NCBI GenBank assembly: GCA_018432235.1
Contig: JAHDLO010000015.1
Coordinates: 348,798 to 412,797 of the forward strand
From: Clostridiaceae bacterium
GTDB taxonomy: Bacteria > Bacillota > Clostridia > Peptostreptococcales > Natronincolaceae
DNA length: 64,000 bases
Direction: 5' to 3'
The notes below the pieces were generated by a model that was not told the origin of the DNA, did no database searches, and saw nothing but the letters and a program-made list of their open reading frames with translations. Made by a program: the position numbers and the translations under genes. This document shows positions 43,990 to 52,918 of this stretch, piece after piece (within the stretch, counting starts at the first letter, position 1; every line of letters starts with the position of its first letter).

Positions 43990-45438
43990 TTACATCTCCT
44001 GTCTCCAAAAGTTAGGTGTCATTAAAATTAATAAGCTAAAGAGCTCTAATCTTCCTAATAGCATGAGTAAAGAAAGCAAAAGCTTAGATGGTACTGAAAA
44101 TAGGCTATAGGTTCTGGTGGGTCCTACAAAATCAAACCCCGGTCCTATATTGCCTAAGGTTGCAGCTACAGAGCTGGCGGCACTAACTAAGCCAATACCC
44201 TCAAGTGAGATTAGTAGTGTTCCAACTATAAACACCAATACATAAAGAAAGAAAAAGCTTGTAATATTTGCTACGACATCACCTGAAAGTGTTTTACCTT
44301 GAATATTTACTGGTATTACAGCACGAGGATGCATGATCTTACCAAACTCTCTTTTAATCATCTTAAAAAGCACTAATAGACGTATATTTTTAATTGCTCC
44401 GGCTGTAGAACCAGCACAGCCACCGACAAACATTAATATAAACAATATGGCCTTACTGAAGGTGGTCCATTGATCATAATCTACTGTTGAGTAACCGGTG
44501 GTGGTTATAATGGAGCCGACTTGAAACAACACATGTCTAAAGGTTTCCATTAAAGAGGAATATAATCGACCGTTCAAGTTCAAGGTTATAAATATGATGC
44601 TGGCAGCGACAATTGTTAGGTAAAGCTTGAGCTCTGAATTTGAGAATATATCCCGCCACCGTCTTTTATAAGCATCGTAATATAAGGCGAAGTTTACACC
44701 AGAGGCAATCATAAATATTGCAATCACTGTTTCTATATAGCTGCTATTAAAGGCAGCTATACTATTGTTTTTAGTTGAAAAGCCACCAGTACCCACTGTT
44801 CCGAAGGTATGTATTAATGCCTCATACAGATTCAGGCCGCCAAACATCAAAAAAACGACCTCTAAAATAGTTATTGCTAAGTAGGCAGTATATAATATCT
44901 TTGCTGTATCCTTTATTCTAGGCACCAGCTTATCGGATATCGGGCCTGGGCTTTCGGCCTTAAAGATTTGAAAGCCGCCTACACCAATCATAGGTAAAAT
45001 AGCGACAGTGAGAACCAAAATACCCATACCGCCAATCCAATGGGTAAAGGATCTCCAGAACAATATGCCCTTCGGCAATACTTCAATATTATCAATTATT
45101 GTTGCGCCTGTGGTTGTCAGGCCGGACACAGTTTCAAAAAAAGCATCTATAAAAGATGGTATGCTCCCAGAAAGAACAAAGGGTAAGGCACCAAAAACTG
45201 AAGCTAAAATCCAACCGAAGGAAACAATCATTAAAGCCTCCTTCGGTCTGATTCTTCTGGAGCTTACCTTTCTTTTAAACATTGGTACGCCAAAGGCCAA
45301 TAATAAAAGTATGGAATGTAGAAAGGCTGATGTATCAGACTCCCCCATATAAATCGATATGCCTAAGGATGGCAGGAGGGCAACTGCTTTAAAAAGAAGC
45401 AGGCTTCCCAACACCTTTATAATTATTCCAAAATTCAT
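43990..45438 (-). CDS. trkH: Trk/Ktr-type potassium transporter membrane subunit
   Basis: A 482-residue TrkH/KtrB-type channel with four membrane-pore-membrane repeats. Filter-like segments are TTTGATIIDNI, GTVGTGGFSTKN, TTTGYSTVDYD and LGNIGPGFDFVG, with central glycines. Imports K+ under control of TrkA. ATG 45438 lies inside the end of trkA (50-base overlap) behind AAAAGGAGG. Second gene of a trkA-trkH operon. Confidence 0.93.
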   Translation of the reverse strand: MNFGIIIKVLGSLLLFKAVALLPSLGISIYMGESDTSAFLHSILLLLAFGVPMFKRKVSSRRIRPKEALMIVSFGWILASVFGALPFVLSGSIPSFIDAFFETVSGLTTTGATIIDNIEVLPKGILFWRSFTHWIGGMGILVLTVAILPMIGVGGFQIFKAESPGPISDKLVPRIKDTAKILYTAYLAITILEVVFLMFGGLNLYEALIHTFGTVGTGGFSTKNNSIAAFNSSYIETVIAIFMIASGVNFALYYDAYKRRWRDIFSNSELKLYLTIVAASIIFITLNLNGRLYSSLMETFRHVLFQVGSIITTTGYSTVDYDQWTTFSKAILFILMFVGGCAGSTAGAIKNIRLLVLFKMIKREFGKIMHPRAVIPVNIQGKTLSGDVVANITSFFFLYVLVFIVGTLLISLEGIGLVSAASSVAATLGNIGPGFDFVGPTRTYSLFSVPSKLLLSLLMLLGRLELFSLLILMTPNFWRQEM

Positions 45439-46795
45439 TCAAAAATCCTCCTTTTGAAGGGTACATAAATCTCTCAAGTGTTGAAACTTCAGACTCAAGG
45501 CAGAACACGATTACTCTATCACCAGGGTGAATTATTGAATTACCATTTGGAATGATGACCTTTCCCTCATGCTCGATTGCACCAATAATTATCCCCTTTG
45601 GCAGGCCAAGCTCATATAGCATCTTGCCAACAATTTTTGAGTCTCTATTCACGATTATTTCAAGTACTTCAGCATTGCCTCCCAGTAGCAAAGAAAGGGA
45701 TACCACCCTTCCGCCCTGAATAAACCTTAATATTTCGCTGGCTGTAATCATTATTGGATTGACTGCCAAATCTATTCCAAGCTTTTCGATGATAGGAATG
45801 AAGCTGGGGCGGCTGACCTTGGCCACTACTTTTTCAACGCCATATTGCTTAGCCAGTAGAGCTAAAAGCAAATTTTCTTCATCATAGCCAGTGACAGATA
45901 CCATAGCATCCATTTCGGTAATGTTTTCCTCTGCCAGCAGATTTACATCTGAGCCGTCGCCATATATGACCAGGGCCTCGGGAATTTGTTCTGCTAAGTA
46001 TTTGCAGCGGGCCTTGTCCTGTTCGATAATTTTTACAAGCACACCATTTTTAATTAGTTTTTGTGCTAGAAAATAGCCGGCTTTTCCTCCACCAAGTATT
46101 AAAGCCTTTTTAATATATTTTCTTGAGGATAGAATACCTGTTGATTTGCAGAAACCGTTAATGCTGTCCTTCTTCCCAATTAAATAAAGCGTATCCGTAG
46201 CATTTAATTCGACATCACCATGGGGAATAATGATATTACCCTCTCGATGAATAGCGGCAATAAGGATGGATTCAGGGATTTGAAGCTCTCTTATTTTTTT
46301 ACCTGTAAAGCTGGGAATACTCTGAATTTTAATGTCCAGCATGGTTACCTTACCCTTGGCAAACTCCTCCATGTGCAATGCGTGACCCTTTAATAGATAC
46401 TTTACGATTTCCTTTGCCATTGCCAGCTCAGGAGTCACTATATGGTCTATACCCATCTCAGCTTTTATAAAGCTAAGCTGTCTCGTGTACTCAGGATTAC
46501 GTACCCTTGCCACCACCATTTTACAGCCTAAGCGTTTAGCCATTGAGCAAATCAATATATTGCTTTCGTCGCTGCTGGTGGCGGCTATTAGTAGATCAGC
46601 TTTAGACGTATTCATATTTTCAAGAATATCAAGCTGCATACCATTCCCCTTTATAGTAAGGACATCCAGCTGGTCACTGGCCTTTTCTATTGCTCTAGCC
46701 TCAATATCCACTATGGTTACATGATTGTCTTTTTGAGATAGGGATTCTGCCAGCTTAAAACCCAGTTTACCTGCGCCTACAATGATAATTTGCAT
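45389..46795 (-). CDS. trkA: Trk potassium uptake regulatory protein TrkA
   Basis: A 468-residue protein with two RCK halves: TrkA_N (IIVGAGKLGFKLAESL; and ALILGGGKAGYFLAQKL about residue 235) each followed by a TrkA_C ligand domain. NAD(H)/ATP binding in the glycine loops gates the TrkH channel. ATG 46795 after AAAGGATTG; the frame to 46831 is leader. Duplicate-domain form is usual in bacterial TrkA. Confidence 0.93.
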   Translation of the reverse strand: MQIIIVGAGKLGFKLAESLSQKDNHVTIVDIEARAIEKASDQLDVLTIKGNGMQLDILENMNTSKADLLIAATSSDESNILICSMAKRLGCKMVVARVRNPEYTRQLSFIKAEMGIDHIVTPELAMAKEIVKYLLKGHALHMEEFAKGKVTMLDIKIQSIPSFTGKKIRELQIPESILIAAIHREGNIIIPHGDVELNATDTLYLIGKKDSINGFCKSTGILSSRKYIKKALILGGGKAGYFLAQKLIKNGVLVKIIEQDKARCKYLAEQIPEALVIYGDGSDVNLLAEENITEMDAMVSVTGYDEENLLLALLAKQYGVEKVVAKVSRPSFIPIIEKLGIDLAVNPIMITASEILRFIQGGRVVSLSLLLGGNAEVLEIIVNRDSKIVGKMLYELGLPKGIIIGAIEHEGKVIIPNGNSIIHPGDRVIVFCLESEVSTLERFMYPSKGGFLNEFWNNYKGVGKPASF

Positions 46796-46914
46796 TTTTT
46801 CAATCCTTTCATGCTTTATACTAAAATACATAAAACTCCTCTTAAAAGCTTTATATCCATTTTATCATAGTTATTATAAAATTTACACGAATAGTGCATG
46901 ATTTTCGAGCATAA

Positions 46915-46945
46915 TTAAAGGCCCTTATAAAAGGACCCCTAATGT
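46915..46945 (-). terminator. Terminator ending the 15-gene operon
   Basis: On the minus strand GGTCCTT and AAGGGCC pair around a 4-base loop (46920-46937), followed by TTTAATTATG. It lies just after the last SUOX-like lipoprotein gene and before trkA's promoter region. Confidence 0.65.
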
Positions 46946-46947
46946 CG

Positions 46948-47427
46948 CTATTCTATAGTAATTTTTGAAACATTCTTAATCCACCAATTAGAGCCTTTGC
47001 CGTCTACCACCAGATATACCAAGCCATCCTCTTCGGTTAAATCCTTACCGTCAACCTTTACCGCCAGCAGACACCCTTCGTTTTCCAATTCAAGGGAGGT
47101 ATATTCCTTTGAATAGCCATCAGCTGCCTCTACTATAACCAAATTATAGTCCTTTACCTCCAGATAATCCAAGAAGGCCTTAAAGCTTACACCATGCCAA
47201 AGCTGCTCCTGCTCCGTTCCATCCTTTTTCTTCATTGTAGCCTTAGCATCAACAGTGCCCATCTTATCAACATCTAGATCTGTAAAGCTAACTGCTTCAT
47301 CTCTAACGCCCTCTACGGTTATAGACCAGGCAGGCTCCTTGGCGGCGGCAACAGGCTCTTCCTTGCTGCAGCCTACAAAGACCAATAGTGACATCATTAA
47401 AATCATTACCACAGCGATTTTTTTCAT
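46948..47427 (-). CDS. Lipoprotein with sulfite-oxidase-like (PF00174-like) fold
   Basis: A 159-residue lipoprotein: lipobox VFVGC (about 20), short linker, then one small domain resembling the SUOX/YedY-type Moco-binding fold (ITVEGVRDEAVSFTDLD, LWHGVSFKAFLDYL, VEAADGYSKEYTSLELE, WWIKNVSKITIE). The ligand cysteine of true Moco enzymes has no clear counterpart; one Cys (EGCLLAV) is in a different place. ATG 47427 is after GTGGGGTGC. Last gene of the operon, next to mobB. Probably a binding protein rather than a redox enzyme. Confidence 0.75.
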   Translation of the reverse strand: MKKIAVVMILMMSLLVFVGCSKEEPVAAAKEPAWSITVEGVRDEAVSFTDLDVDKMGTVDAKATMKKKDGTEQEQLWHGVSFKAFLDYLEVKDYNLVIVEAADGYSKEYTSLELENEGCLLAVKVDGKDLTEEDGLVYLVVDGKGSNWWIKNVSKITIE

Positions 47428-47490
47428 TTTCAGCACCCCACTTTTAATTTTTTTAAACACTTACTGTATATAAGCCTTGCTTAATAAGAC

Positions 47491-48237
47491 TTAATTACCT
47501 ATCCTTATATTTATTGCAGCCCCCTCCTGGTACCCCTCCAGCTCCTTAACTACCCCAAGAATTGTATTTAATAGTATGCTTTTGACAAAGGGAACCATTT
47601 GTATTTCCTTGTCATTTATTTTTAAGTGTATGCCCCCCTTCTCAATGCTGCAGTCCTCCCTTTTAGCTTCACCTCTAAGGATTTTATAGGCTAATTCCTC
47701 ACAGCTGGAGCCACAGCTGCTGCAGCATTCCTTTGGAAATTCCGGAAGCTTATCGAAAACCTTTTCTTCTATTAGGTCCACCAGTGCTTCAATATTACTC
47801 ATAGCATTTATCACCGGCAGCCCCTTATACACCGTCAGCTCCTTTGCAATCTGACCGGATATTGCAAATACACTGTCATCCAGCCTCTCATCAATTTCCT
47901 CAATTGTGTGGGCAGTTATTATTTTAGGGACATTTGAATCGGTAACACCCTCAAGGACGACATAATCGTGGTGATAAAAACGGAGTATTTCCTCTATTGA
48001 CAGCATTCTTTTATACAGAATATCCGTTTCATTATAGCCCCTGGCTGTAATCAATTGAGAGCCAGCCCGCCAGTGCCTGTCGGTATTGCTTCCCACCTGA
48101 TCTATAGCGAATTCCTCAAAATGTATTTCCTTTACAGAACCTACAGAATACCTTCTCCTAGTCAATTCCCTTATGATATTTTCTATGGTGGTGGTCTTGC
48201 CGGACAAGGTTATTCCAAATACAGAAAACACCTTCAT
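47491..48237 (-). CDS. mobB: MobB-like molybdopterin-guanine dinucleotide biosynthesis protein
   Basis: A 248-residue P-loop protein; Walker A FGITLSGKTTT, then TDRHWRAGSQLITARG and YVVLEGVTDSNVPKII, as in MobB. A C-terminal extension (about 165-248) has CCSSCGSSCEELAYK and a predicted small domain. MobB helps make the dinucleotide form of the molybdenum/tungsten pterin cofactor. Its place at the end of an uptake operon is the main direct evidence that this operon deals with that cofactor. ATG 48237 12 bases after the ecfT stop. Confidence 0.82.
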   Translation of the reverse strand: MKVFSVFGITLSGKTTTIENIIRELTRRRYSVGSVKEIHFEEFAIDQVGSNTDRHWRAGSQLITARGYNETDILYKRMLSIEEILRFYHHDYVVLEGVTDSNVPKIITAHTIEEIDERLDDSVFAISGQIAKELTVYKGLPVINAMSNIEALVDLIEEKVFDKLPEFPKECCSSCGSSCEELAYKILRGEAKREDCSIEKGGIHLKINDKEIQMVPFVKSILLNTILGVVKELEGYQEGAAINIRIGN

Positions 48238-48249
48238 TTTGATACCTCC

Positions 48250-48990
48250 TTAATAATGCATATATATGTAAAAGACAGCTGAAGTCAAGCTCAGGCTAAG
48301 TAGAATAAAGGCATAATCCATATGCTTCATTTTAAGTGTCCTCAGGCTGCTCCTTTCCGGATAGGCTCTAAAGGCCCGTAGCTCCATAGCCATAGACAGC
48401 TCCCTCCCCTTAATTAGAACACTGGAAACCATCGGCATAAGCAGGTAGGAGTAGGTCTTTATCTTTCTCTTCATTGGTATTTTTTTTAGCTCTACACCTC
48501 TCAGCTGAAGGGCGACAAAGGTGTCCTGTATTTCTTCTGCCAAAAGGGGGAGAAATCTTATGCCTATAGATACCATAAAGGCAAGCTCATAGGGCATTTT
48601 CCATTGAATTAGCCCCTGCACGATATCTCTGGAGCTGGAGGTGGTAAGTAAGGCGGCTGATAGGACTATTATTGATATCCTAAGCAAAACTCCAACTCCC
48701 CTCTGCAGTCCATAGGTAGATATAATGGTAATATGACCTATCGAAAGCAAAGGTGTCCCGGCATTAGTAAACAAGCTCTGCAGCATAGCAATAAATATAA
48801 TAACTGAAAGAACCTTCTTTATTCTTCCAATACTCCTTGAAGAGTGGAGCTGGAATAACCAGGCCACCAGCAAGGTTGCTACCAGCAGGGCCAGCATAAA
48901 GCTAAGCTTCTCCAGAAATACAGCCAGAGTAGAAATGCAAATAACAATGACCAGCTTTGCCCTTGGGTCAAGCCTTAGTGAAGGTATCAC
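48250..48990 (-). CDS. ecfT: ECF transporter T component
   Basis: A 246-residue membrane protein with about five spans and the two ARG-type coupling helices: the SRDI region and SIGIRFLPLLAEEIQDTFVALQLRG, and the C-terminal REL.MAMELRAFRAYPERSS that contacts the ATPases. It couples ATP hydrolysis to the S component. Overlaps the upstream ATPase gene by 23 bases. Confidence 0.9.
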   Translation of the reverse strand: MIPSLRLDPRAKLVIVICISTLAVFLEKLSFMLALLVATLLVAWLFQLHSSRSIGRIKKVLSVIIFIAMLQSLFTNAGTPLLSIGHITIISTYGLQRGVGVLLRISIIVLSAALLTTSSSRDIVQGLIQWKMPYELAFMVSIGIRFLPLLAEEIQDTFVALQLRGVELKKIPMKRKIKTYSYLLMPMVSSVLIKGRELSMAMELRAFRAYPERSSLRTLKMKHMDYAFILLSLSLTSAVFYIYMHY

Positions 48991-49636
48991 TTTTAATCAC
49001 ACCTCCTTCAAGGACGATAATTCTATCTGCAAGCCTATTTATAAATTCCTCATCATGGGTTATTACTGCCATCCCTACGCCTTTCGCTCTTTGTGCAAGC
49101 AGCAGCTCAGATAAAACTCTCCTTCTTACCTGATCAAGTCCTGTAGTTGGTTCATCAAGGACTAAAAATTTTGGTTGATTTACTAATATTGAAGCCATAG
49201 CCAATCGCTGCTTTTCACCTCTACTCAGAAAAAATGGAAATTGATTTATGAGGGGGAGAAGCTGAAATAGCTCCAGCAGCTCCGTGACTCTATCCTGTTG
49301 GGAAGAGTCTTTTTCATTGTTTAATTCCAATGAAAGGGAAAGCTCCTCGCCTACTGTTGAAGTAAAAATTTGACGCTCCGGCTCCTGAAATAAATAGCCG
49401 ATTTGCTTGCCGATTTCGCCAAGACTCATTTGACTGGTTTTACGGCCATCAATAAATATACTGCCGCTATCGGGCTTTAAAATACCCACCAGCAGCTTGC
49501 CGAGGGTCGTCTTTCCGCTGCCATTGTCTCCTCTTATGACGGTAAATTGGTTTTGACGCAGGGTTAGGCTGATAGCCTTTAATATCTCCTCTCCCTTTTT
49601 ATAGCCGAAGCTGACCTCTGATACATGTATGAACAT
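48968..49636 (-). CDS. ECF transporter ATPase (second)
   Basis: A 222-residue ABC ATPase: Walker A GDNGSGKTTLG, ECF-type Q-loop FQEPERQIFTSTVGEE, signature LSRGEKQRLA (S-R-G instead of S-G-G), Walker B FLVLDEPTTGLD and His in VITHDEEF. The one-residue change in the signature suggests asymmetric catalytic sites with its partner. Operon with EcfA and EcfT. Confidence 0.9.
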   Translation of the reverse strand: MFIHVSEVSFGYKKGEEILKAISLTLRQNQFTVIRGDNGSGKTTLGKLLVGILKPDSGSIFIDGRKTSQMSLGEIGKQIGYLFQEPERQIFTSTVGEELSLSLELNNEKDSSQQDRVTELLELFQLLPLINQFPFFLSRGEKQRLAMASILVNQPKFLVLDEPTTGLDQVRRRVLSELLLAQRAKGVGMAVITHDEEFINRLADRIIVLEGGVIKSDTFTKA

Positions 49637-49653
49637 ACCATTCTCCTTTACTA

Positions 49654-50340
49654 TTAAAAGCTGCCGCTATACGCTATCAAAGCACCTTGCTTTAAGTGCA
49701 AAACTCTATCAGCAAGGACAATATTATTTAAATCATGCTCTATCATAATAATTGTTTTTCCTTTGCTTTTAAGGTCCCTTATCTGCTGTTGGATCATGGC
49801 CTTACCCCTACTATCCAGCTGAGAGAGGGCCTCATCAAATATCAATATCTCTGGATTTAAAGCTAATACAGCTGCCAATGCAATTAACTGCTTCTGGCCA
49901 CCGGAAAGGTGATGAGGATTTTTATAGCGATGCTGTAGCATCCCAACCATGGAAAGAGATTCAACCACTCTTTTCTCTATTTCTGGCTGGGGCAAGCAGA
50001 GGTTTTCAGGCCCGAAGGCAATTTCATCCTCTACAGTGGGAGAAAAAAGCTGATTATCGGGATTTTGAAATACAAAGCCCAGCCTGCAGGCCACCTGAGG
50101 AAGGGTCATCTCTGTAATTGGTTTGCCTTCTAATAATATCTCTCCCTTAAGCTCACCTGGGTATATCCTTGGTATTATTCCCGCTATACAATAGCAAAGG
50201 GTACTCTTTCCGCAGCCGCTTAAGCCTACTAATGCAATGACCTCCCCCCTCCCGATGGTCAAGCTGATATCCTTCAATATATAATCAGAGGCAGCTTGAT
50301 GACGAAACCAAAGATGACTTATCTCAAGATGGTTTGTCAT
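49654..50340 (-). CDS. ECF transporter ATPase (first)
   Basis: A 228-residue ABC ATPase: Walker A GLSGCGKSTL, ECF Q-loop FQNPDNQLFSPTVEDEIAFG, signature LSGGQKQ, Walker B ILIFDEALSQLD and His in MIEHDL. Canonical motifs, so this is probably the active half-site. Start overlaps the previous gene (ATGA). Confidence 0.92.
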   Translation of the reverse strand: MTNHLEISHLWFRHQAASDYILKDISLTIGRGEVIALVGLSGCGKSTLCYCIAGIIPRIYPGELKGEILLEGKPITEMTLPQVACRLGFVFQNPDNQLFSPTVEDEIAFGPENLCLPQPEIEKRVVESLSMVGMLQHRYKNPHHLSGGQKQLIALAAVLALNPEILIFDEALSQLDSRGKAMIQQQIRDLKSKGKTIIMIEHDLNNIVLADRVLHLKQGALIAYSGSF

Positions 50341-50846
50341 TTTACCTCAAGCTCCATAAGAAACTTCACCCATCGCTGTCCAAAGGCATCCTGCCGTATG
50401 ACTAATTGGTATGGTCCAGAGCCGCCATCTTCCTTTCTTCCGAGAGGCTCTCCCTCTCGTTCATAGACAAGATATACATTATCTACCGCCATAACCTCCT
50501 CTACGGAGAGAGCAACCGTATACCCATCTACAGCCTTTGCTATAATTTGCTTTTTATCACCAGCTGAAAATCCCAGCTTTTCAAAGAGCATTCTGACCTC
50601 CACGCCCTTATACGTCAGCTCTACGGGGTCCTTACCACTGCTTTTGAGGGTGGCGGGGAATTCCTTTGCCTCCAGCTCCTTGATTACTGAAAAATCCAAG
50701 CGTCCCACCTCTTTATCTTCACTTTTTACGATTATGATTGCATCCTCCTGAAGCTTGGCCTTACTTGCGATGTCTCCTCTGTTCAAGTATGCAGCCACAG
50801 CCATTACAGAAGCAATAATCAACAGTATGATGACTATTTTTTTCAT
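50337..50846 (-). CDS. Membrane-anchored SUOX-like domain protein
   Basis: A 169-residue protein: N-terminal signal anchor (about 3-21) and one extracytoplasmic PF00174-like domain (KEVGRLDFSVIKEL, VELTYKGVEVRMLFEKLG, AKAVDGYTVALSVEEV, GSGPYQLVIRQDAFGQRWVK). It has no cysteine at all, so it cannot ligate molybdenum through Cys. Overlaps neighbours at both ends by 4 bases, so it is translated with the phosphodiesterase and the ATPase. Confidence 0.72.
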   Translation of the reverse strand: MKKIVIILLIIASVMAVAAYLNRGDIASKAKLQEDAIIIVKSEDKEVGRLDFSVIKELEAKEFPATLKSSGKDPVELTYKGVEVRMLFEKLGFSAGDKKQIIAKAVDGYTVALSVEEVMAVDNVYLVYEREGEPLGRKEDGGSGPYQLVIRQDAFGQRWVKFLMELEVK

Positions 50847-52336
50847 TGTCCTTCACCTCCATCATAAACGATATATGGCACAAACATATCCTGATACCTT
50901 AAGGTGCCATGGGAGCCGCCCTCATCTGTCTCGTGCATCCCATGATCCGATATAATTATGATTTTACCATCCCATAGCCGAGACAGCTGCCTGACATATT
51001 CGTCCACCTGCTGTATCTGGTTTAGCGTTCTAGTATCAGTGTCGCCGTAGCTGTGACCTCTGTCGTCAATCCCATGAAAATGCACCAGCATAAAATCATA
51101 ATCTACCTGAAGTAGCGCCATAGCAGAAGAGAAAACCTCTTCATCGGTGGTGCCGCTGTTGTCTGAATCCAGATTTAAAATAGGCTCTGTTTCTGTATTC
51201 AAAATCTTTATATTTCCTTCTACTAAGGCATTTTTTTTGCCTAAGGCTGTGGCCTTTCCAAAGATGCTCTCCATCAGCATATCCTTTTGCTGCCTTGAAT
51301 AAACACCGTTTTCCTCAGGCGTTTTACCTGTAATCATAGCGGCAAAGCCTGCATTTGTTACCGGCTGATATACAGTCATCACCTTCGAAGCCTCAGGCAA
51401 GCTGCTGATAAAGGGTGCATAGCCCTCTGCCTTAGCCAGCTGATACTGATGATAGCCAAAGCCGTCTAAAAACAACAGCATTACTTTATTTCCCTGCTCC
51501 AAATAATGAAGGGAATCATAGTAGGCATCAGTGGTCCTGCCTATGGTGGGATTTATAACTAATCCCTTGACATTATCTATTCTTTTTTCACGGCTTATGG
51601 TGCTGTAGGTAATTGAATTATCCATCAGCTGTAGATATCCTTCGTTGCTGAAGAATGTCTCCTCTCCCTTGCTGCCGATAACTAAAATCCCATCAGAGGC
51701 AGAATGCTGATAGAGCCTTGACAGCTCAAGAACTCTTCTTGTCGTGTATACAGTTGTCTCATAGCCTTTGTTTTCATCAGCCACTCTGGAGGTTCCTTCA
51801 GAATAATATTGAAGCGTATGACCATTAGTCAAAAGCTCTCCGATGCTATAGGATGCGAGGTTCTCCTCTGATGAAATGATATTGAAGCCTGTGTCCCAGC
51901 TTTCACCTTCGACCTTGATAATAATCTCTTGGATGTGCTTGATATTGCTGCTTATGGGATGCTTTAATTGGATAGCCTCCCAGCCGTTTTCTTCTGAAAA
52001 GGCAATATAGCTTTCTTCTATGGTGCTGCTATGTACCATAGCCATTAATCCGTCGCTGCCTTTGATATATATATCATAAAAATCTGATGCAGGTTGACTA
52101 TCCTCTAAAAGCAGCTTCAGAGGAATAGCTGAGAGCGCCGTGCCCTTGTGTTGAAGCTTAGTGCTTATAGCTTCGGGATAGCTATTGATGGATAGCGGAT
52201 TTGCAACATCGCCTATGACTTTGAAGACAGGCGTATATGTAGAAATACTGTTGACCGTTGTAGCCTTAAGTATACTAATGGATAGAAGGCCTATTAATAA
52301 TACAGCTGTGTAGAAAAAAAGTTGTTTGTATTTCAA
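50843..52336 (-). CDS. Anchored phosphodiesterase/alkaline phosphatase-fold protein with SUOX-like N-domain
   Basis: A 497-residue protein: N-terminal anchor (about 5-25), SUOX-like domain (about 36-150; VFKVIGDVANPLSIN, HKGTALSAIPLKLLLE, KGSDGLMAMVHSS), linker, then a type I phosphodiesterase/nucleotide pyrophosphatase domain (about 280-497). Metal residues are in FLDGFGYHQ, HFHGIDDRGHSYG, IISDHGMHETDEGG and HGT; the nucleophile region is VTNAGFAAMITGKTP. It would cut a phosphate ester or nucleotide outside the membrane, for example the dinucleotide form of a pterin cofactor before uptake (inference). Confidence 0.78.
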   Translation of the reverse strand: MKYKQLFFYTAVLLIGLLSISILKATTVNSISTYTPVFKVIGDVANPLSINSYPEAISTKLQHKGTALSAIPLKLLLEDSQPASDFYDIYIKGSDGLMAMVHSSTIEESYIAFSEENGWEAIQLKHPISSNIKHIQEIIIKVEGESWDTGFNIISSEENLASYSIGELLTNGHTLQYYSEGTSRVADENKGYETTVYTTRRVLELSRLYQHSASDGILVIGSKGEETFFSNEGYLQLMDNSITYSTISREKRIDNVKGLVINPTIGRTTDAYYDSLHYLEQGNKVMLLFLDGFGYHQYQLAKAEGYAPFISSLPEASKVMTVYQPVTNAGFAAMITGKTPEENGVYSRQQKDMLMESIFGKATALGKKNALVEGNIKILNTETEPILNLDSDNSGTTDEEVFSSAMALLQVDYDFMLVHFHGIDDRGHSYGDTDTRTLNQIQQVDEYVRQLSRLWDGKIIIISDHGMHETDEGGSHGTLRYQDMFVPYIVYDGGEGQ

Positions 52337-52348
52337 AGCTTTCCCCCC

Positions 52349-52906
52349 TTACATTTGATAGTGGGTCAGATGCCATTTCTTAAAATGTATAATTACCGAG
52401 CTGGCTATTAGGCCACCGATGCCTCCTGAAAAGGCGGCAGCTGAAAGACTCAATAAGAGCGGGATCATCGGCAGCCTGAAAAAAACCACATTGACTAAAA
52501 AGGTACCACTGATATTTGCCGCAATCCCGGCGGCAAAGCAGCAGCCTTTGCAGCAGCCTCTATGACCCGACAGCAGAAAAATAGCGTCTACAGCCAGTCC
52601 CGGAAGGGTATAGGTAAAAAAGCTCATGGCGCCATGGGTTCCAAAAATCCCCATTGTCAAAACCATTATGGACTGTACCAATGCAATTAATGTTGCAGCC
52701 CCCGGCTTTCCCACCAAGCCAGCCCCCAGTACAATCCAAAGCATATAGAAGCCTCCGGCAATAACACCGCCAGGGATATACAAGGGTCCGGTAATTATAT
52801 GGGCCAGAGGGACAACGATTGGCTTTATGGCAATGCCGATGGCAGCCATCAATGCAATTATCACCAGGTCAAACATAGAGAAGGATGCAATCCATCTTTT
52901 AAACAT
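52349..52906 (-). CDS. ECF transporter S component, unknown substrate
   Basis: A 185-residue membrane protein with about six spans and the look of ECF S components (glycine/alanine-rich helices; N-terminal DLVIIALMAAIGIAIKP; ITGPLYIPGGVIAGGFYML). It does not match the thiamine, biotin, riboflavin or folate S components I know. A cytoplasmic or interfacial CCKGCC cluster (HRGCCKGCC) is unusual and could bind metal. In one operon with A, A' and T components, so the transporter is complete. Confidence 0.82.
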   Translation of the reverse strand: MFKRWIASFSMFDLVIIALMAAIGIAIKPIVVPLAHIITGPLYIPGGVIAGGFYMLWIVLGAGLVGKPGAATLIALVQSIMVLTMGIFGTHGAMSFFTYTLPGLAVDAIFLLSGHRGCCKGCCFAAGIAANISGTFLVNVVFFRLPMIPLLLSLSAAAFSGGIGGLIASSVIIHFKKWHLTHYQM

Positions 52907-52918
52907 AAAATCACTCCT

